A stretch of 64,000 nt of DNA from NCBI RefSeq assembly GCF_958295425.1, contig NC_081141.1, positions 17,603,680 to 17,667,679 on the forward strand, given 5' to 3'. The notes below the pieces were generated by a model that saw only the letters and a program-made list of their open reading frames with translations, was not told where the DNA came from and made no database searches. Numbering within the stretch: the stretch's first letter is position 1; each line of letters starts with the position of its first letter. This stretch comes from Solea solea. Taxonomy: Eukaryota > Chordata > Actinopteri > Pleuronectiformes > Soleidae. Below are positions 61,228 to 64,000 of this stretch, piece by piece. Position numbers and translations under genes: made by a program.

Positions 61228-61350
61228 GCTCTCTCTGTTCTGACTCCCCCTGTCCATTTCTTCTCATCATGGCAGGCTGTGTGCATGCCAGTGTGCTGCT
61301 CAATAAATAACCACTATTGCCGTGCTCCAAAATGAATGCAACTGAACATA

Positions 61351-61377
61351 AGACACACACACACACACACACACACG
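61351..61377. repeat. CA microsatellite
   Basis: About thirteen CA units. Confidence 0.95.
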
Positions 61378-61670
61378 AAGGCTGCGTTCCAAACGACATG
61401 CGCGCTCTTCTCACGCGCACATTTAATCAAAGGTTCTAGAAGAGTATTCTGTTGGATCTTTGCCAACATCTCTATTACCTCTTAGTAAGTTGAGGTTTTA
61501 GCCTACCTGGTTCATTATTCAACTCGCGATGCTTTGAAAATTGCACATCTGATCAGGACAGTGTAAATGAATCATAACCACGTTTTATTCCATATTATTC
61601 AAATGTGTTCCATTAATTTCCCCCTTTGCCCTGATTCTGTAATAAATGTATTTTGAAGTCATTCGTTTTT

Positions 61671-62062
61671 CACCCTTTAACAATGACACGTTCGCGGTTT
61701 GCACTATCGGAGGAATGGCAACGGTTTCTGAAAGCGGCGAAGATGCACGTCAAAGCCAGTGTGTGGTCATTGTGGTCATTTCATTTGTGCTGTTGTAGTG
61801 AGCGAATCAGCGTCTTTGTCTCCAGAGAGGGGGGAAAAGTGGGAAAAACATTAGACATTGAGAGAAAACCTCTGGTGTTCATGTACAACTACGGCGTTTA
61901 TTTGTTTTTCTTCGTTTGAAATTGTTAATACACTACTTTAACATGGCAGTCAATTGTAAATAACTGCCAGATATTGAAAGTTGGGCAGGAAAAAAGGGCA
62001 GGACATTTGCTGGCCCTTTTATGGTTAAAATAAGCATAAAAAAAAGGTGTTGAAGGGTTAAA
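61671..62062 (-). mobile_element. MITE, same family as 11789-12147, copy 2 in inverted orientation
   Basis: The reverse complement is collinear with the copy at 11789-12147 (shared blocks cttattttaaccataaaag, tctggcagttatttacaat, gttgtacatgaa). Terminal caccctttaa and ggtgttgaagggttaa form the inverted ends. The 88-aa ORF over it is not a gene. Confidence 0.7.
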
Positions 62063-62190
62063 AGTTAGACATCAACTATTTAAATAGTTGGAATTAGAAA
62101 ACATCTATCTAGATTTGAACAGTGGTTGCCAATCACTTATAGAATAATCCACCCTGCTGCTTATGCATCGTCTTTGAGTATGTGCCAGAG

Positions 62191-62230
62191 TGTGTGTGTG
62201 TGTGTGTGCGTGCGTGTGTGTGTGGGTGGG
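62191..62230. repeat. TG microsatellite with GGGT tail
   Basis: TG units with two CG interruptions, then gggtgggtggg. Confidence 0.9.
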
Positions 62231-62638
62231 TGGGAGAGAGTTTTTAGCCCAGGAACAGAAAGTGTCACCTTTGACCATTAGTTGCAGAGAGGGAATTAGA
62301 CCACAGTCCATGTCAGGGTCACGATGATAGCCGTGCCAGCCAACTAACTGTCCATGATATAACCTCTCTGTTGCTGAGAGACCGGCTAAACAGGACAGCA
62401 GGAATGACTACATGAATAATAGGGAGAGGTGGCACAACAGGAAGATTGACATGAACAGATGAGGTAGAATAAGAAATGTGTAGAGTCCGAGAGGGCGAGA
62501 GAGAGAGTGAGACAGAGTGCAGGGACATTAAATAAGCATCGGGCAGGCACATGAATAAAAATAGGAAAAGAATGAAAAGTTACATCTACATTGGATTTGA
62601 TTCTTTGCATGCAGGTTTTGTTGTGTTGCTTCTGTGGC

Positions 62639-62663
62639 TGCACTGCACTGCACTGCACTGCAC
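62639..62663. repeat. pentanucleotide TGCAC repeat
   Basis: Five units of the gcact/tgcac pentamer. Confidence 0.9.
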
Positions 62664-63173
62664 ACAGTGTTGCAGAACAATTATTAGCTTGGGAGCAACT
62701 GTCACATCGTGTGCTTCTTCCTGCACCACACTGTTCTTCATAAAAACCTGAGACTGGCTTTCACCACAGTTTGAGAGTCATACGAAGTGACAGCTCGTTA
62801 GACGCTGAACCTCAAACCCCCAAGACAAAAATGACACTTTCTTAGGACGAGGAGGAAAATGCAGTTTTTAATAGAACAGCATGGTTAAAATGACGGTTCT
62901 TCCAGTATGAATGCAAATTCCAAATATCTGCAGTGAACCCACGTGACCTCCGATGCAGAGGAACCCTCACCAATTATGGCAGAAGATGCTGGAGTGAAAC
63001 CTGGGCCCTAACAGTCTGACAACACACTACTTTCACTTTGCATGGTTTGAAATCAACCACTCTGTCGTCAGAGTCTGCATCTTTCTTTGCTACCGGTTCC
63101 CTTGAAAACATTTCTTAACAAATACTGCCATCTATTGGTCAGGTGTGTAAAGTGGACACTGTGATGATGATGA

Positions 63174-63176
<3 letters not shown>

Positions 63177-63210
<34 letters not shown>
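63177..63210. repeat. TA microsatellite
   Basis: About sixteen TA units. Confidence 0.95.
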
Positions 63211-63211
<1 letters not shown>

Positions 63212-64000
63212 CAGTGAAAACAGCTGCGGACTAATAATACTGAATGCATGTTTAGATTACCACTTCACTAATATTCAGATTAATGTAAATAAACACAGTG
63301 TCAGTGTAAAGGATGTGTTAGAAATTATTAAATAACAAACTGTACAATCACCAAATCACTTTTAATGGTCATAAAACCTGGTGAAAATCATCCTTGATGG
63401 TGGAAGTGATTGGCGTGTAGTTACATTAGCGTTTACTAGAAGATTTTTAATTACTGTAGAAGCAGAAGAATGAAAACGATATAAGAAAACGATGTGCAGG
63501 ATTGCACTTGAGTCTGTGAACTGATTTTTTTTTTAAGTCGTTAATGAATTAAATTAATTTAATTAAAAAAAAATATATCTCTGCAAAACTCCCACTCTCA
63601 ATCATTTTTTTCAAACGTTTCATCGTGTGTTTCCTACAAATACTATATGAGAATCCAGAGCTGTGACAGTCCACTGTGTATTCAAAATAAAAGGCAGTGT
63701 ACCTTTTTTATTCAACCGTGTGTTAATGTGGACAGAATCTCACAGTGGCAACATCTGTCCACTTGAGGGAGGCAGAGCTGCATTAAGCTTTGAGTGTCTG
63801 CTCTATTAGTGATATTCTTTCTTGTAAAGATTTGCGTCTGCTTTGAATTGCTGGATTTTTCTTTTTCTTTGACTATTTCTCTGACTTCATGTCTGCAGTG
63901 TTCTGTCGCCGTCTGTCCATCTACAGCATACGTCCATGTTGACATTTTAGTCATCTTGAATGTCCTTTGCTATGATATGAGACGACGTACACTGACTGAA

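Larger units (their letters stand above)
31647..64000 (+). other. large pde4d intron (at least 32 kb, continues past the window)
   Basis: After the D4-like donor no further PDE4D coding block appears: there is no FDVDNG common exon and no UCR1, UCR2 or catalytic motif. I also did not find the D3, D5, D8 or D9 alternative N-termini as I remember them. The stretch holds V-SINE, MITE, Tc1, hAT-BED and Myb-like relics, many microsatellites, and two exon-like ORFs with good acceptors (42516 and 56260) that I could not assign. Confidence 0.6.

Noticed and set aside
1..64000. Intronic microRNA such as mammalian miR-582, which lies in PDE4D
   Set aside because: I looked for the mature sequence pattern (ttacagttgttcaaccagtt) and did not see it.

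Overview
The window is vertebrate nuclear DNA, almost certainly from a ray-finned (teleost, probably percomorph-type) fish. It has long, AT-rich, intron-like stretches with no bacterial-style gene packing, many CA/TG and other microsatellites, and many fish-type dispersed repeats: tRNA-derived V-SINE/DANA-like copies, hAT-, Tc1- and Harbinger-like relics, and MITEs with terminal inverted repeats. The species cannot be fixed from the sequence alone.

The only gene I can recognise is the 5' part of pde4d (cAMP-specific 3',5'-cyclic phosphodiesterase 4D), on the + strand. Two alternative N-terminal coding exons are clear. The exon at 20153-20397 encodes a PDE4D7-like N-terminus (MEPFLVRR..., LPPLAFRQ, LPLRIPPLIAITSADSS). 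The exon at 31345-31646 encodes a PDE4D4-like N-terminus ([39 protein letters not shown]). Both end at a canonical GT donor after two bases of an unfinished codon, so both can join the same downstream common exon. That exon, with UCR1, UCR2 and the catalytic domain, must lie beyond base 64000. A 57-bp exon-like block at 5089-5145 has the right phase to be the exon before the D7-like one. A CpG-rich stretch (about 30785-31344) just upstream of the D4-like exon is its likely promoter and 5' UTR.

Layout: 1-5088, intron or upstream DNA with repeats, including an internally duplicated MITE and a complete non-autonomous hAT element with a perfect 8-bp target duplication. 5089-5145, candidate small exon. 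5146-20152, intron with a CRE/CCAAT/AP-1/X-box cluster near 8.0-8.3 kb, a minisatellite and MITEs. 20153-20397, D7-like exon, followed at once by a stack of MITEs. 20.4-31.3 kb, intron, then the CpG-rich promoter. 31345-31646, D4-like exon. 31647-64000, about 32 kb of intron with LINE/SINE/MITE copies, a BED-finger (hAT/ZBED-type) exon relic, a Myb/SANT-like relic, a 24-unit CTG repeat and two unassigned exon-like ORFs.

I found no tRNA or rRNA gene, no CRISPR array and no convincing second host gene. Open reading frames other than those listed look like chance ORFs or repeat-derived sequence. All homology statements come from recognising motifs by eye and have not been tested by alignment.
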